Of a DNA stretch of 64,000 bases, positions 33,869-43,014 are shown piece after piece. Both the position numbers and the translations under genes were made by a program. Source of the DNA: Robiginitomaculum_A sp036478535. GTDB taxonomy: Bacteria > Pseudomonadota > Alphaproteobacteria > Caulobacterales > Maricaulaceae. Position 1 is the first letter of the stretch, and each line of letters begins with the position of its first letter. The notes under the pieces were generated by a model. The model was not told the DNA's origin, did not search any database, and saw only the letters and a program-made list of their open reading frames with translations. Location of the stretch: the NCBI GenBank assembly GCA_965224735.1, contig OZ245059.1:1550001-1614000 (forward strand), written 5' to 3'.

Positions 33869-34924
33869 TTAATGAAGGGAAATTTCAATATCGTCATCTT
33901 CTTCGTGCAATGCTGATAGTGTATCTGCACACTCGTTCAAGAAATGACTATCAGCCATATTTATAGCTACAGCCAAGGCATGAGCATAACCTACAGCATC
34001 AGCGCCGCCATGACTCTTAATCACAAGGCCATTTAGCCCTAAGAACACGCCGCCGTTAAAGGCACGCGGATCCATTCGTTCTTTCATACGCCGCAATGCC
34101 GGTAAATTTATAATAGAGGCCATGCGCGACCATATATTACCTTGCAGTGCCGTTTTTATAAATTTAGCCAAAAGCCGAGCAGCACCTTCCGCTGTTTTTA
34201 GCGCAATATTACCCGTAAACCCGTCTGTTACGATAACATCTACCTCGCCCATAGAAATATCATAACCTTCAACGAACCCAATATAATTAAGGCCCAGTTT
34301 CGAGCATGACAAACTATCGTGGGCAGCTTGAATGATCGCATTCCCCTTAAGTTCTTCTGTGCCAACATTAAGCAGGCCAATGCTCGGCTTTTCTTTTTTA
34401 TATAGCGCCCTGTAGTAAGCTTCACCCAACACAGCAAACTCTCTTAGCTGGATTGCATTACACTCAAGATTTGCGCCTACGTCTAAAACAACGCCAAAGC
34501 CGTTCTCATGTGGCCACCGCGCTGCAATAGCAGGGCGCCCTACCCCCTCTTGCATACGAAGCTGTAATTTTGACATCGCCATAAGCGCACCAGTATTCCC
34601 AGCAGACACAGCGACTAGCGCTTCTTCGTTTTTTACAGAAGCGATCGTATTCCACATACTAGTACCCCTACCCCGCCGAAGTGCGACGGAAGGTTTGGTA
34701 TCCATTTCAACGTTCTTATCCGTATGGCAGATTTCAGAGCATTCTTTGGCTTTTTTATATTTATCAAGCAATGGCGTTAATAAAGTTTCATCACCATGTA
34801 GCAAGAACCGCGCATTCTTTCGTTGACCTGCGTGTTTTAGAAAATACTCTATTCCTTCAACCACTATTTCAGGTGCAGAATCGCCGCCCATGGCATCAAC
34901 TGATAGTATAAGACCCTCTAACAT
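33869..34924 (-). CDS. plsX: Phosphate acyltransferase PlsX
   Basis: 351 residues. Makes acyl-phosphate from acyl-ACP for the first step of phospholipid synthesis with PlsY. Motifs: LSVDAMGGDSAPEIVVEG at the N-terminus, VSAGNTGALMAMSKL, GVVLDVGANLEC, VTDGFTGNIALKTAEG and GGVFLGLNGLVIKSHGGAD. First of the plsX-fabH pair; the DUF177 gene often found before it is absent. Confidence 0.95.
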   Translation of the reverse strand: MLEGLILSVDAMGGDSAPEIVVEGIEYFLKHAGQRKNARFLLHGDETLLTPLLDKYKKAKECSEICHTDKNVEMDTKPSVALRRGRGTSMWNTIASVKNEEALVAVSAGNTGALMAMSKLQLRMQEGVGRPAIAARWPHENGFGVVLDVGANLECNAIQLREFAVLGEAYYRALYKKEKPSIGLLNVGTEELKGNAIIQAAHDSLSCSKLGLNYIGFVEGYDISMGEVDVIVTDGFTGNIALKTAEGAARLLAKFIKTALQGNIWSRMASIINLPALRRMKERMDPRAFNGGVFLGLNGLVIKSHGGADAVGYAHALAVAINMADSHFLNECADTLSALHEEDDDIEISLH

Positions 34925-34988
34925 TCTTTCATGCGCTCCGTATTTTTTTTATCTCTATAGAGGAAAACATCCTTTGCATACACAATCT

Positions 34989-35534
34989 TTATGTCAAGTT
35001 TGGGTAAGAAAAACCACCCTTAACAATTTGTCCTAAAGATAATTCGTCCAGTATTGTTGAATATGCACGTATATATCTGGAAAAATTTGCCGTATAGTCA
35101 GCATGTTTTTTTCCATCAGAAGTGATGAATTTTGAAACTATGACGCCCAAATCACCTTCATTACTAGAATCAAGGGCATCAGAATATACCTTAGCCTGTG
35201 TGAAGAACATTTTAGCAAGCGGCTTGATACGGCGTTTCACTGCTGTATCACTAAGACATTCCTCCCTCAGAGCAACATCAAAATCATCTATCATAACATC
35301 GTACAATGCTTGCCCTGATATACGTCCTTCTTCGCCATGTTTCTTGAATGTTCGTAGCAAAATAGCCAAATGCATACACAGAACTTCCATACGCCCGTCA
35401 TAACTATCGGTTACATATCCAGGCGTAAAAAAAACAGCATTGCGCGATTGTGCCATAGTTTTACTATACACACGCCTTGCATCATTCATTGCAGAGTTAT
35501 TGTTTCCTTTTAACCATGAAAATAATTTCAGCAT
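34989..35534 (-). CDS. Ubiquinol-cytochrome c chaperone family protein
   Basis: 181 residues, related to the Cbp3/UQCC1 family that assists cytochrome bc1 assembly. Recognisable features: YSKTMAQSRNAVFFTPGYVTDSYDGRMEVLCMH is split as YSKTMAQSRN and DSYDGRMEVLCMHLAILL, then LYDVMIDDFDVALREECLSD and a C-terminal helix with YIRAY. The position upstream of plsX and opposite bamE is conserved in alphaproteobacteria, which supports the call. Confidence 0.85.
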   Translation of the reverse strand: MLKLFSWLKGNNNSAMNDARRVYSKTMAQSRNAVFFTPGYVTDSYDGRMEVLCMHLAILLRTFKKHGEEGRISGQALYDVMIDDFDVALREECLSDTAVKRRIKPLAKMFFTQAKVYSDALDSSNEGDLGVIVSKFITSDGKKHADYTANFSRYIRAYSTILDELSLGQIVKGGFSYPNLT

Positions 35535-35623
35535 TTATCCATCCTTTAGTGCAGGTAATTACTTGCAACATGTTTACCGATTAGGTAGAGGATAACGCAA
35601 ACAATTTAAAGCGAAAGACTTGC

Positions 35624-36121
35624 ATGAAGCATTCTTTTTTTAGAGTTACAACACTGAGCCTGATAGCACTGTCGTTAAGCGCCTGTAATCCAGTGCTTCG
35701 TAACCATGGTTATTTAGCCTCAGATGGTAAAAAACCGCAAGAAGTAAAAGCCAAAACTGACACAAAGGCAAGTGTACTCGCACGCCTTGGCAGCCCATCC
35801 GTAAAAAGTACGTTCGACGAGCATACTTGGTATTATCTCTCAAGTGTGCGTGAACGCCTTGCTTATCTACGCCCAGTAACTTCAGAGCGCACGATAACGG
35901 CTATTACGTTTAACGATGATGGCAGCGTGGAAAAAGTTGCGGAATATGGCATTGAAAATGGCCAATATGTAAATTATGCAAACCGCGAAACGCCGACCAG
36001 AGGGCGCCAGCTTTCTATACTTGAACAACTATACGGGACGCTTGGCAGATTGCCTGCGCAACAAATTGGCAAAAATAGGAACATCCCGGGGGGGAGTGGA
36101 GGCCCAGGCGGGGGACGTTAA
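35624..36121 (+). CDS. bamE: Outer-membrane assembly lipoprotein BamE/OmlA
   Basis: 165 residues. Lipoprotein signal with lipobox LSLSAC (Cys ~21). The SmpA/OmlA fold follows: TKASVLARLGSPSVKSTFDEH is split as TKASVLARLGSPS and TWYYLSSVRERLAYLRP, then TAITFNDDGSVEKV. The Gly/Pro-rich end (GGSGGPGGGR) is low complexity. A component of the BAM complex that folds outer-membrane proteins; SurA encoded at the start of the window feeds the same complex. Confidence 0.9.
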   Translation: MKHSFFRVTTLSLIALSLSACNPVLRNHGYLASDGKKPQEVKAKTDTKASVLARLGSPSVKSTFDEHTWYYLSSVRERLAYLRPVTSERTITAITFNDDGSVEKVAEYGIENGQYVNYANRETPTRGRQLSILEQLYGTLGRLPAQQIGKNRNIPGGSGGPGGGR

Positions 36122-36142
36122 CTGCCGCCAAAGGACTTCCAT

Positions 36143-36175
36143 AAAAAACCCAGCCTCTTGTATGCTGGGTTTTTT
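36143..36175. terminator. Bidirectional terminator between bamE and thiL
   Basis: A 12-bp perfect stem (AAAAAACCCAGC at 36143-36154, GCTGGGTTTTTT at 36164-36175) with a 9-nt loop. The A/T ends make it work in both directions for the convergent genes. Confidence 0.9.
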
Positions 36176-36190
36176 ATTGCAATATGCTCA

Positions 36191-37165
36191 TTAAAAATGC
36201 GTATACCCTGGGAAAGTAATGGGGATTTCTACGCCCTTCTTGTCAAAGCATCTAACGCCATCACCGTCGGTTATCGTCCCAATTCGCGTGCAGGAAATAC
36301 CAACCGCTTCGCATGCTATCCTCATAGTAACCCAGTTTCTTGCATTCACTGTCATGAGAACTTGATAATCATCTCCGCCATTCACAAGTGCTGTAAGCGC
36401 ATAATATTTATCTGGGTGAGAATTAAGCCATAGTGTTGTTGACCTTGATAGCGGAATTTTTTCCAAGTCTATATCGATACCAACTTTGGAAGCACGCGCA
36501 AGATGTGTAGCATCAGCGATCAAGCCATCTGAGATATCAAGTGCGGATTTTGCATATTGTTTTATAATATTGCGCGCCTCAAATGGAGGTTGAGGCACAG
36601 TATATAAACGCGCCCATTCATCACCTTCATATTCAGCGCTATCCAATTGATTATATATAGATTTTAAACCAAGATACCCATCCCCAATCGTGCCAGTAAC
36701 GCAAATATAATCTCCAGCACTCGCCTTTGACCTTAGTACAGTTTGCCCCAAAGAATTGGTTCCTATCATCGTGATTGTAAGAACGCAGTCTGATCTTGTA
36801 CTTGTTGTATCCCCGCCCCAAAGCACTAGGCCATATTTGTTTTGATCTTTTGCAAGCCCTTTGCAAAAGTCTATCAGTGCTTCTTCTTTAACCCAACTTG
36901 GCAGTGTTAAAGACAAAAAATACCCAAGGGGACTTGCACCTTTTGCTACAAGGTCAGAAATATTGACGCGGATAAGCTTTTGCGCAAGCTGTGCATCGAA
37001 TTTCCCATTTGGGAAATGCACACCTTCAACGATTGTATCCATTGTTATAACCGCATCTTGTTGTTCTAAACTCAGTGGCCAAATTGCAACATCATCTTTT
37101 AAATCAAGCGCTTCTGAACCAGCTAATTTTACGAGATGTTTTGCGATGAAATCGAATTCACCCAT
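36191..37165 (-). CDS. thiL: Thiamine-monophosphate kinase ThiL
   Basis: 324 residues. Phosphorylates thiamine phosphate to thiamine pyrophosphate. PurM-like fold: GEFDFIAKHL, DDVAIWPL, ITMDTIVEGVHFP, KLIRVNISDLVAKGASPLGYFLSL is shortened here to NISDLVAKGASPLGYF, GGDTTSTR, and ALDISDGLIADATHLA. It follows nusB by 3 nt, as in many proteobacteria. Confidence 0.93.
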   Translation of the reverse strand: MGEFDFIAKHLVKLAGSEALDLKDDVAIWPLSLEQQDAVITMDTIVEGVHFPNGKFDAQLAQKLIRVNISDLVAKGASPLGYFLSLTLPSWVKEEALIDFCKGLAKDQNKYGLVLWGGDTTSTRSDCVLTITMIGTNSLGQTVLRSKASAGDYICVTGTIGDGYLGLKSIYNQLDSAEYEGDEWARLYTVPQPPFEARNIIKQYAKSALDISDGLIADATHLARASKVGIDIDLEKIPLSRSTTLWLNSHPDKYYALTALVNGGDDYQVLMTVNARNWVTMRIACEAVGISCTRIGTITDGDGVRCFDKKGVEIPITFPGYTHF

Positions 37166-37168
37166 TTC

Positions 37169-37654
37169 TTATCCAGCTATGGGGGCGGGTATGCCAAATT
37201 CAGCAGGGCGATGCTCACGTGCGAGTTTATCAAGCGCTGCATTAACAAAGCTTGGCTCTTTACCTTCATAAAAGTCAGACGTGAGGGAGACGTATTGGTC
37301 AATGGTAACGATAGCAGGTACATCAAAAACCCGCAATATTTCGTAAGTACCGCAACGCATAATCGCTCTCAAAATAACGTCCATACGAGAAAGCCTTCGC
37401 GTTTTGCTAAGCTTGGCACGAATTGCCGCATCCACAGCATCTTGTTCTGCTACAACCCCCATAACTAACAGTTCAAAAAACTGTTTATTTGCTGTAATTT
37501 TGCCAGCTGTTGCAGCATTCTCGAACCAGTACTCCTTAAATTCACGCACTACCAATTTGGACTTACTCTCAATCAAATCCATTTGATATAAAGCCTGCAC
37601 TGCGGATAGTCTTGCTAATTGCCGCTTTCGAATATTTACACCTGAAGCACTCAT
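37169..37654 (-). CDS. nusB: Transcription antitermination protein NusB
   Basis: 161 residues. Forms a complex with NusE (S10) on boxA of rRNA operons. All-helical family pattern: RQLARLSAVQALYQMDLI, LDAAIRAKLSKTRRLSRMDVILRA shortened to RRLSRMDVILRAIMRCGTYE, and VPAIVTIDQYVSLTSDFY, ending FVNAALDKLARE. It overlaps the nrdR stop by 4 nt. ribH/ribE, often between nrdR and nusB, are absent here. Confidence 0.93.
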   Translation of the reverse strand: MSASGVNIRKRQLARLSAVQALYQMDLIESKSKLVVREFKEYWFENAATAGKITANKQFFELLVMGVVAEQDAVDAAIRAKLSKTRRLSRMDVILRAIMRCGTYEILRVFDVPAIVTIDQYVSLTSDFYEGKEPSFVNAALDKLAREHRPAEFGIPAPIAG

Positions 37655-38124
37655 GTTTTATCACTTTCTTCTGGCGCAAGTTTCTCTTTGTCTATGAAAC
37701 TTTCAAAATCAGAAACTTCGTGGAAATTTTTATAAACCGATGCGTAACGTACATAGGCTACACTATCCAAATGCGCTAGGCTTTCCATAACAATTTGCCC
37801 AATCAAATCAGTAGAGACTTCCGTAGTTCCTTTACTTTCGAGTCTACGCACAATACCGCTAATCATTCGCTCTATTTTTTCCGTCTCAACAGTCCGTTTT
37901 TGCAAGGCAATCATAACTGAACGCGAAAGTTTCTCGCGATCAAACGGAGCACGGCGGCTATTCTTTTTGATAACGGTAAGCGCTCGTAATTGCACACGCT
38001 CAAAAGTCGTAAATCGTGACCCGCAATCATTGCACAGTCGTCTACGGCGTATAGCATTGCCATCTTCCGTGCGGCGACTATCTTTTACCTGGCTATCTTC
38101 ACTTATGCAAAACGGACACCGCAT
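37651..38124 (-). CDS. nrdR: Ribonucleotide reductase repressor NrdR
   Basis: 157 residues. Zinc ribbon MRCPFC ... RRRLCNDCGSRFTTFERV and an ATP-cone domain (VIKKNSRRAPFDREKLSRSV). NrdR binds NrdR boxes to control ribonucleotide reductase genes according to ATP/dATP. The order glyA-nrdR-nusB is class-typical; it lies 8 nt after glyA. Confidence 0.95.
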   Translation of the reverse strand: MRCPFCISEDSQVKDSRRTEDGNAIRRRRLCNDCGSRFTTFERVQLRALTVIKKNSRRAPFDREKLSRSVMIALQKRTVETEKIERMISGIVRRLESKGTTEVSTDLIGQIVMESLAHLDSVAYVRYASVYKNFHEVSDFESFIDKEKLAPEESDKT

Positions 38125-38132
38125 TAATACCC

Positions 38133-39404
38133 TTAATAAATTGGAAAACGGGCAAGTAGTTTACTCACCTCTCCTCCAACTTTTGCCTCTACAATTTCAT
38201 TCCCTTTTGGACTTTCAACGAGGGCATCCAAAACTTCAGCCATGAGGGAACCAATGTGGGCGAACTCCTTGGTTCCAAAGCCGCGCGTTGTTCCTGCAGG
38301 AGACCCGACGCGAATACCAGATGTAATTGTAAATTTTTCCGTATCAAATGGGATGCCATTTTTATTACAGGTGATATTCGCACGCTCCAAAGCTTGCTCA
38401 GCGTATTTACCTTTCACGCCTTTGGGACGCAAATCAATAAGAGCCAAATGGGTGTCTGTGCCGCCGCTTACAACTGCATATCCTGCAGATACGAGACTAT
38501 CTGCTAACGCCTGACAATTTTTGATCGTGTCTTTGGCATATGTTTTAAAATCATCACCGAGCGCTTCTTTGAATGCGGCCGCTTTGCCTGCAATAACGTG
38601 CATGAGTGGGCCTCCTTGGAGGCCAGGGAAGATCGCTGAATTGATTTTTTTGGCTATTGCCTCATCATTGGTTAAAACCATGCCACCGCGCGGGCCGCGT
38701 AGTGTCTTATGAGTTGTTGTTGTTACAACATGCGCATGAGGTAGCGGGCTCGGGTGAGTGCCGCCTGCGACAAGGCCAGCAAAATGTGCCATGTCGACAT
38801 GCAGATAGGCGCCAACTTTATCCGCAATGGCGCGAAAACGAGTAAAATCAATTTGCCGTGAATAAGCGGAGCCGCCAGCAATAATAAGTTTAGGCTTATG
38901 CTCACGCGCAATTTTCTCCACAGCATCCATGTCAATAAGGCAATCTTGTTCCCGTACGCCATAGCTAACTGCATTAAACCATTTCCCAGATAAATTCACA
39001 GAGGCGCCATGCGTTAAGTGCCCCCCCGAAGCCAAATCCATACCAAGAATTGTATCCCCTGGCTGCAATAATGCAAGCAATACACTTTGATTGGCTTGCG
39101 AGCCTGAATGAGGCTGTACATTGGCAAAACCGCACTCAAACAATACCTTAGCTCGATCAATAGCAAGCTGTTCTGTAATATCTACATATTCGCACCCGCC
39201 ATAATAACGGCGCCGGGGATACCCTTCCGCATACTTATTCGTCAGCACAGACCCTTGCGCTTCTAACACGGCTTTCGATACAATATTTTCAGACGCTATC
39301 AGCTCAATTTGTTCTCGCTGCCGCATTAATTCTTGTGCAATAGATTTAAACAATTCTGGATCGGAATTCTCAAGACTGTTGGTAAAATAACCAAAATTGG
39401 GCAT
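38133..39404 (-). CDS. glyA: Serine hydroxymethyltransferase
   Basis: 423 residues. PLP enzyme interconverting serine and glycine with one-carbon transfer to tetrahydrofolate. PLP Lys in VVTTTTHKTLRGPRGGM; LIASENIVSKAVLEAQGS and NKYAEGYPRRRYYGGCEYVD are the other hallmark segments (each shown within limit). Start 39404 has GAGAG directly upstream; an ATG at 39437 would add 11 residues that do not fit. Confidence 0.96.
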   Translation of the reverse strand: MPNFGYFTNSLENSDPELFKSIAQELMRQREQIELIASENIVSKAVLEAQGSVLTNKYAEGYPRRRYYGGCEYVDITEQLAIDRAKVLFECGFANVQPHSGSQANQSVLLALLQPGDTILGMDLASGGHLTHGASVNLSGKWFNAVSYGVREQDCLIDMDAVEKIAREHKPKLIIAGGSAYSRQIDFTRFRAIADKVGAYLHVDMAHFAGLVAGGTHPSPLPHAHVVTTTTHKTLRGPRGGMVLTNDEAIAKKINSAIFPGLQGGPLMHVIAGKAAAFKEALGDDFKTYAKDTIKNCQALADSLVSAGYAVVSGGTDTHLALIDLRPKGVKGKYAEQALERANITCNKNGIPFDTEKFTITSGIRVGSPAGTTRGFGTKEFAHIGSLMAEVLDALVESPKGNEIVEAKVGGEVSKLLARFPIY

Positions 39405-39509
39405 GACATTTCTCTCACTAAAGAATATACTGTACATAGCCTAGACAGCGCCATACTCACGCGCAATCTAAAAAGCAACAAACATGCAAAAAATTAGATG
39501 ATTTTTGAA

Positions 39510-40580
39510 CTAAATGCCCTCTAAGACCCCTCTACGAATTTGGTCTTGTTCAAGGCTCTCAAATAAGGCTTGAAAATTTCCTTCGCCAAAGCCTTCATTG
39601 CCCTTACGTTGTATTAATTCAAAGAAAATAGGGCCAATTTGATTCTCTGTGAAGATTTGCAACAAAATCCCCTGTCCTTCTGTCGGAGCACCATCCACAA
39701 GAATAGAGCGTTTGCGGAGTTCCTCTACTGGTTCATTATGCCCTGGAAGCCGTTCATTAATCATGTTAAAATAGTCATCATTCGTAGATTGCAAAGCAAC
39801 GCCATTTCCATTGAAACTATCTACTGTGGCATAAATATCATTGGTACCAAGCGCGATGTGCTGAATACCTTCCCCGTTATATTCTTTTAAAAATTCTTCG
39901 ATTTGGCTTTTATCATCACGGCTTTCATTAATCGGAATACGAATTTTACCACACGGACTGGTCATAGCCTTCGAGATAAGGCCTGTTAACTTACCTTCAA
40001 TGTCGAAGTAGCGAATTTCCCGAAAGTTGAAAAAGTCTTCATAAAATTTACCCCATTTTTCCATTTCCCCCCGGTGAACATTATGCGTTAGGTGATCAAT
40101 ATAAGTCAGTCCGCAACTATTTTCTTTCATCAAAGTTTGCCAATTTTCTACAAATTTAAAATCAACATCATAAATTGTCCCGTCTACATAACGATCCACA
40201 AAATAAAGGCGACTTCCCCCAATGCCCTCTATGGCCGGAATGTTCAGCTCCATAGGATTGGATTCAGATAAGCATGGCACGGCTCCAGCCTCAATCGCCT
40301 TTTTATAAGCATAGTTAGCATCCTTAACCCGAAAAGCCATTGCACAAGCGCTTGGTCCATGTTCGGTTGCAAATTTTATGGCGAAACTCTCAGCTTCCGA
40401 ATTAATAATAAAATTAATATCTCTCTGCTTCATCAAAATAATATCTTTAGAGCGATGATGCGCTACAATCGTAAAGCCCATTTTTTCAAATAAACCAATA
40501 AGTTCTTCTGGCTCTGTAGTCGCATACTCTACAAATTCAAACCCATCTGTCCCCATTGGATTTTCAAATAAATCAGTCAC
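39510..40580 (-). CDS. hppD: 4-hydroxyphenylpyruvate dioxygenase
   Basis: 356 residues. Non-heme Fe(II) enzyme of tyrosine degradation making homogentisate. Iron ligands fit: His in IDHLTHNVHRG, His in GEGIQHIALGTNDI and Glu in IGPIFFELIQRKG. N-terminal half carries the second VOC domain (GTDGFEFVEYATTEPEELIGL is shortened to GTDGFEFVEYATTEP). It diverges from a MarR regulator with a shared operator, so it is probably controlled by it. No hmgA or fahA is next to it. Confidence 0.93.
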   Translation of the reverse strand: MTDLFENPMGTDGFEFVEYATTEPEELIGLFEKMGFTIVAHHRSKDIILMKQRDINFIINSEAESFAIKFATEHGPSACAMAFRVKDANYAYKKAIEAGAVPCLSESNPMELNIPAIEGIGGSRLYFVDRYVDGTIYDVDFKFVENWQTLMKENSCGLTYIDHLTHNVHRGEMEKWGKFYEDFFNFREIRYFDIEGKLTGLISKAMTSPCGKIRIPINESRDDKSQIEEFLKEYNGEGIQHIALGTNDIYATVDSFNGNGVALQSTNDDYFNMINERLPGHNEPVEELRKRSILVDGAPTEGQGILLQIFTENQIGPIFFELIQRKGNEGFGEGNFQALFESLEQDQIRRGVLEGI

Positions 40581-40619
40581 TTTTTTTCTCCAATTTTAAT
40601 TGTATTTACTATATTTTTT

Positions 40620-40647
40620 ATTATAGTAACACATGTTACTAATGCAA
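40620..40647 (-). promoter_or_regulatory. hppD promoter with an inverted-repeat operator
   Basis: Minus strand: -35 TTGCAT (40642-40647), 16-nt spacer, -10 TATAAT (40620-40625). The spacer is filled by a palindrome, TAGTAAC-N4-GTTACTA (40624-40641), a size and symmetry usual for MarR dimers. The marR gene diverges from the other side, so the repressor probably acts here. Confidence 0.65.
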
Positions 40648-40665
40648 GTGCAATATAGGAAGAAC

Positions 40666-41118
40666 ATGCAGAATTTCGATCTTGATAATTTTTTACCTTA
40701 TAAGCTATCAATAGTATCACAATCCATAAGCGGGCTGATTGCCAAAACTTATGAATCCAAATTTGGGCTAACGATGAACCAGTGGCGCGTTTTGGTCATA
40801 ATTAGTAATCACAACCCTATTTCCGCCTCTGAAATTTGCCAGCGCACGCTCATAGATAAAATGGTGGTGTCTCGTAGCGTCAAAGCTTTGCGAAAAAGAA
40901 AACTAGTTTTATCAAGACCGAGTAAACAAGACGCCAGGAAAAGCAAATTATCATTAACCAAAACAGGATCACATATTTATGAAGACATAATACCAATAGC
41001 AAAAAGGTACGAACATATGTTACTAAAACGCCTTACTGGTTTGCAGCGGACTACACTGGATGTTATTTTTGATGAACTTATGCGCGGTGTAGAAGAGTGT
41101 GATGCAGATCAGAATTAA
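40666..41118 (+). CDS. MarR-family transcriptional regulator
   Basis: 150 residues from ATG 40666, which has AGGAAG upstream; an earlier ATG (40633) lies inside the operator palindrome and is less likely. Winged helix-turn-helix: LTMNQWRVLVIISNHNPISASEICQRT is shown as LTMNQWRVLVIIS and SASEICQRTLIDKMVVSRSV, wing RPSKQDARKSKLSLT. Divergent from hppD, so it probably senses an aromatic intermediate of tyrosine catabolism. Confidence 0.88.
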   Translation: MQNFDLDNFLPYKLSIVSQSISGLIAKTYESKFGLTMNQWRVLVIISNHNPISASEICQRTLIDKMVVSRSVKALRKRKLVLSRPSKQDARKSKLSLTKTGSHIYEDIIPIAKRYEHMLLKRLTGLQRTTLDVIFDELMRGVEECDADQN

Positions 41119-41196
41119 AAGTATTCAAGTCTAAAGACGCATTATGCGCTTTCCAAATGCGCTTTCCAAAAAAATATGTGAATAAGGTAAAAAACT

Positions 41197-41625
41197 TTAT
41201 GAATCAGGCATTTTTGGCATATAGTTCTCGTCATGTTTAGCCAAAACATTACTTGCGATAAAGACACCATCAGGTGAGTAACGCCCCGTCATCACAACAC
41301 CTTGCCCCTCACGAAACAGATCTGGCAAAACACCTACGTAATGGACTTTGAGTGGCGTTACACTCTCATCAACATTTTCAAAATTTACGACGGAAAAAGT
41401 CGTAACTAGGCCGCCAATTTTTTGTACACTCGCATCAACAACAAGCCCGCCAACCCTAATGTCATTTACGCCTTGAATGAAAGTTAAGGCAACAACATCA
41501 CTAGGGTTTTTAAAAAGTTGTTTGTTATCACCAAGCGCCTGTAGCAACAAGAAAGCACCAACACCCGCAACGAGTGCTGAAATAGCAATAATACCAATTC
41601 TGCGGTTTCTGTGCTTTGGTCTCAT
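41197..41625 (-). CDS. ccmE: Cytochrome c maturation heme chaperone CcmE
   Basis: 142 residues. Periplasmic heme chaperone anchored by one N-terminal membrane segment (~10-30). OB-fold with VRVGG-type strand (here IRVGGLVVDASVQ), GVLPDLFREGQGVV, and the heme-binding His in VLAKHDENYMPK. It is transcribed away from ccmABCD. Confidence 0.93.
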   Translation of the reverse strand: MRPKHRNRRIGIIAISALVAGVGAFLLLQALGDNKQLFKNPSDVVALTFIQGVNDIRVGGLVVDASVQKIGGLVTTFSVVNFENVDESVTPLKVHYVGVLPDLFREGQGVVMTGRYSPDGVFIASNVLAKHDENYMPKMPDS

Positions 41626-41714
41626 AATTTAGTGTCTTATAATGCTGTGCAATCACATTTTACTCTGTTCTGACTCGCATAACAATTATTACCGTGATAG
41701 TAAACGCTCAAATT

Positions 41715-42359
41715 ATGCGACATAATAACAGCCATATCAATACATTAGAAGTATCGCAACTCAGCGTTATGCGCGGGGAGGCACTCCTTATTGATAATTT
41801 ATCGTTTTCACTTTCTTCAGGTGACATGCTTTGGATAACAGGCGCAAATGGGATTGGGAAAACTTCACTACTTAAATGCCTCTCAGGTTTGCTAAGACCA
41901 AGCACTGGCCAAACTATGTACAATGGTGAAAGTGTAAAAAACAGTGTGCTTTGTTCCATTGCCTATCAAGGACATTTTGATTCTCATAAATCTACATTGA
42001 CAGTCCTTGAAAACCTTGAGTTTTGGCAATCTATTTATGGGAAAAACTATAATCTTGAAGTCCCCCTTAAGAAGGTCGGGCTTTGGCAGTACAGAAAACA
42101 GATGGCAAAAACGCTCTCCGCTGGGCAATCTCGCCGCCTCGCTCTTGCGCGTCTCATCATCAGGCAAGCCCCTTTATGGGTTTTGGATGAGCCGACAGCT
42201 GCAATGGATACAAAAGGGAGCGCGATTATAAACGCCCTCCTAAGCGATCATGTAAAAAATGGCGGCATAGCAATTTTAGCATCGCATACTAGTCCTGATA
42301 AAGTGGGCGAAAACACACGTGTTTTGAAACTGGAAGGCGGGCAAAATGCAGGCTTTTAA
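41715..42359 (+). CDS. ccmA: Heme exporter ATP-binding protein CcmA
   Basis: About 214 residues. ABC ATPase that drives release of holo-CcmE. Walker A ITGANGIGKTSLLK, signature LSAGQSRRLALARL, Walker B PLWVLDEPTAAMD. ATG 41715 was chosen; a GTG at 41694 is an alternative. The end overlaps ccmB by 14 nt. Confidence 0.93.
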   Translation: MRHNNSHINTLEVSQLSVMRGEALLIDNLSFSLSSGDMLWITGANGIGKTSLLKCLSGLLRPSTGQTMYNGESVKNSVLCSIAYQGHFDSHKSTLTVLENLEFWQSIYGKNYNLEVPLKKVGLWQYRKQMAKTLSAGQSRRLALARLIIRQAPLWVLDEPTAAMDTKGSAIINALLSDHVKNGGIAILASHTSPDKVGENTRVLKLEGGQNAGF

Positions 42360-43011
42360 CGGAATCATAAAAAGAGACTTTACAATAGCTTTGCGATCTG
42401 GGGGAGCTTGGTTACACGGGCTTGTATTTTTCGGCGTTTTCCTAACACTTTGCGCTATCGCGCTCGGCGGAGATTTTGCAAAGTTGCGACCTCTCGCTCC
42501 TGCCCTGATCTGGCTTTCCGTTATTTTATCTTTATTACTATCCTTTGAGCAGCTCTTTAAAACTGATACTGAAGATGGAACCCTTGAGCATATTAAACTC
42601 TCTGGCACATCACTATTTTCGTACACGCTAGCAAAATGTTGCGTTCATTGGGTATTAGTGATTTTACCGCTCCTTATATCTTTACCGCTGGCATCATTAT
42701 TGTTTGACTTACCACTTCAAACAACAAGTGGTTTGTTTTTTTCCATACTGATTGCAAGCCCTGCCCTTATTTGTTATGGCGCTTTTTCCAGTGCTTGCCT
42801 TGTTAGTTTCAAAGCGGGCGGTACAGTATTAGCCCTTCTAACCGTTCCTATTATATTACCACTATTAATTTTTGGCATTAGCGGCGTGAACGCCTATGAA
42901 AATGCTGGCCTCATGGCCATTGAATTTCAGGCCTTAACAGGTATAAGTCTTATTGCTATTGCACTCGGGATCCCCGCTACTGCCGCAGCCCTTAACGTAT
43001 TAATGGAATAG
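42346..43011 (+). CDS. ccmB: Heme exporter membrane protein CcmB
   Basis: 221 residues with six hydrophobic segments, normal for CcmB. The N-terminal FNGIIKRDFTIALRSGGAW and LSLLLSFEQLFKTDTEDGTLE (shown as SFEQLFKTDTEDGTLE) are family hallmarks. Membrane part of the CcmABCD complex. Confidence 0.93.
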   Translation: MQAFNGIIKRDFTIALRSGGAWLHGLVFFGVFLTLCAIALGGDFAKLRPLAPALIWLSVILSLLLSFEQLFKTDTEDGTLEHIKLSGTSLFSYTLAKCCVHWVLVILPLLISLPLASLLFDLPLQTTSGLFFSILIASPALICYGAFSSACLVSFKAGGTVLALLTVPIILPLLIFGISGVNAYENAGLMAIEFQALTGISLIAIALGIPATAAALNVLME

Positions 43012-43014
43012 ACC

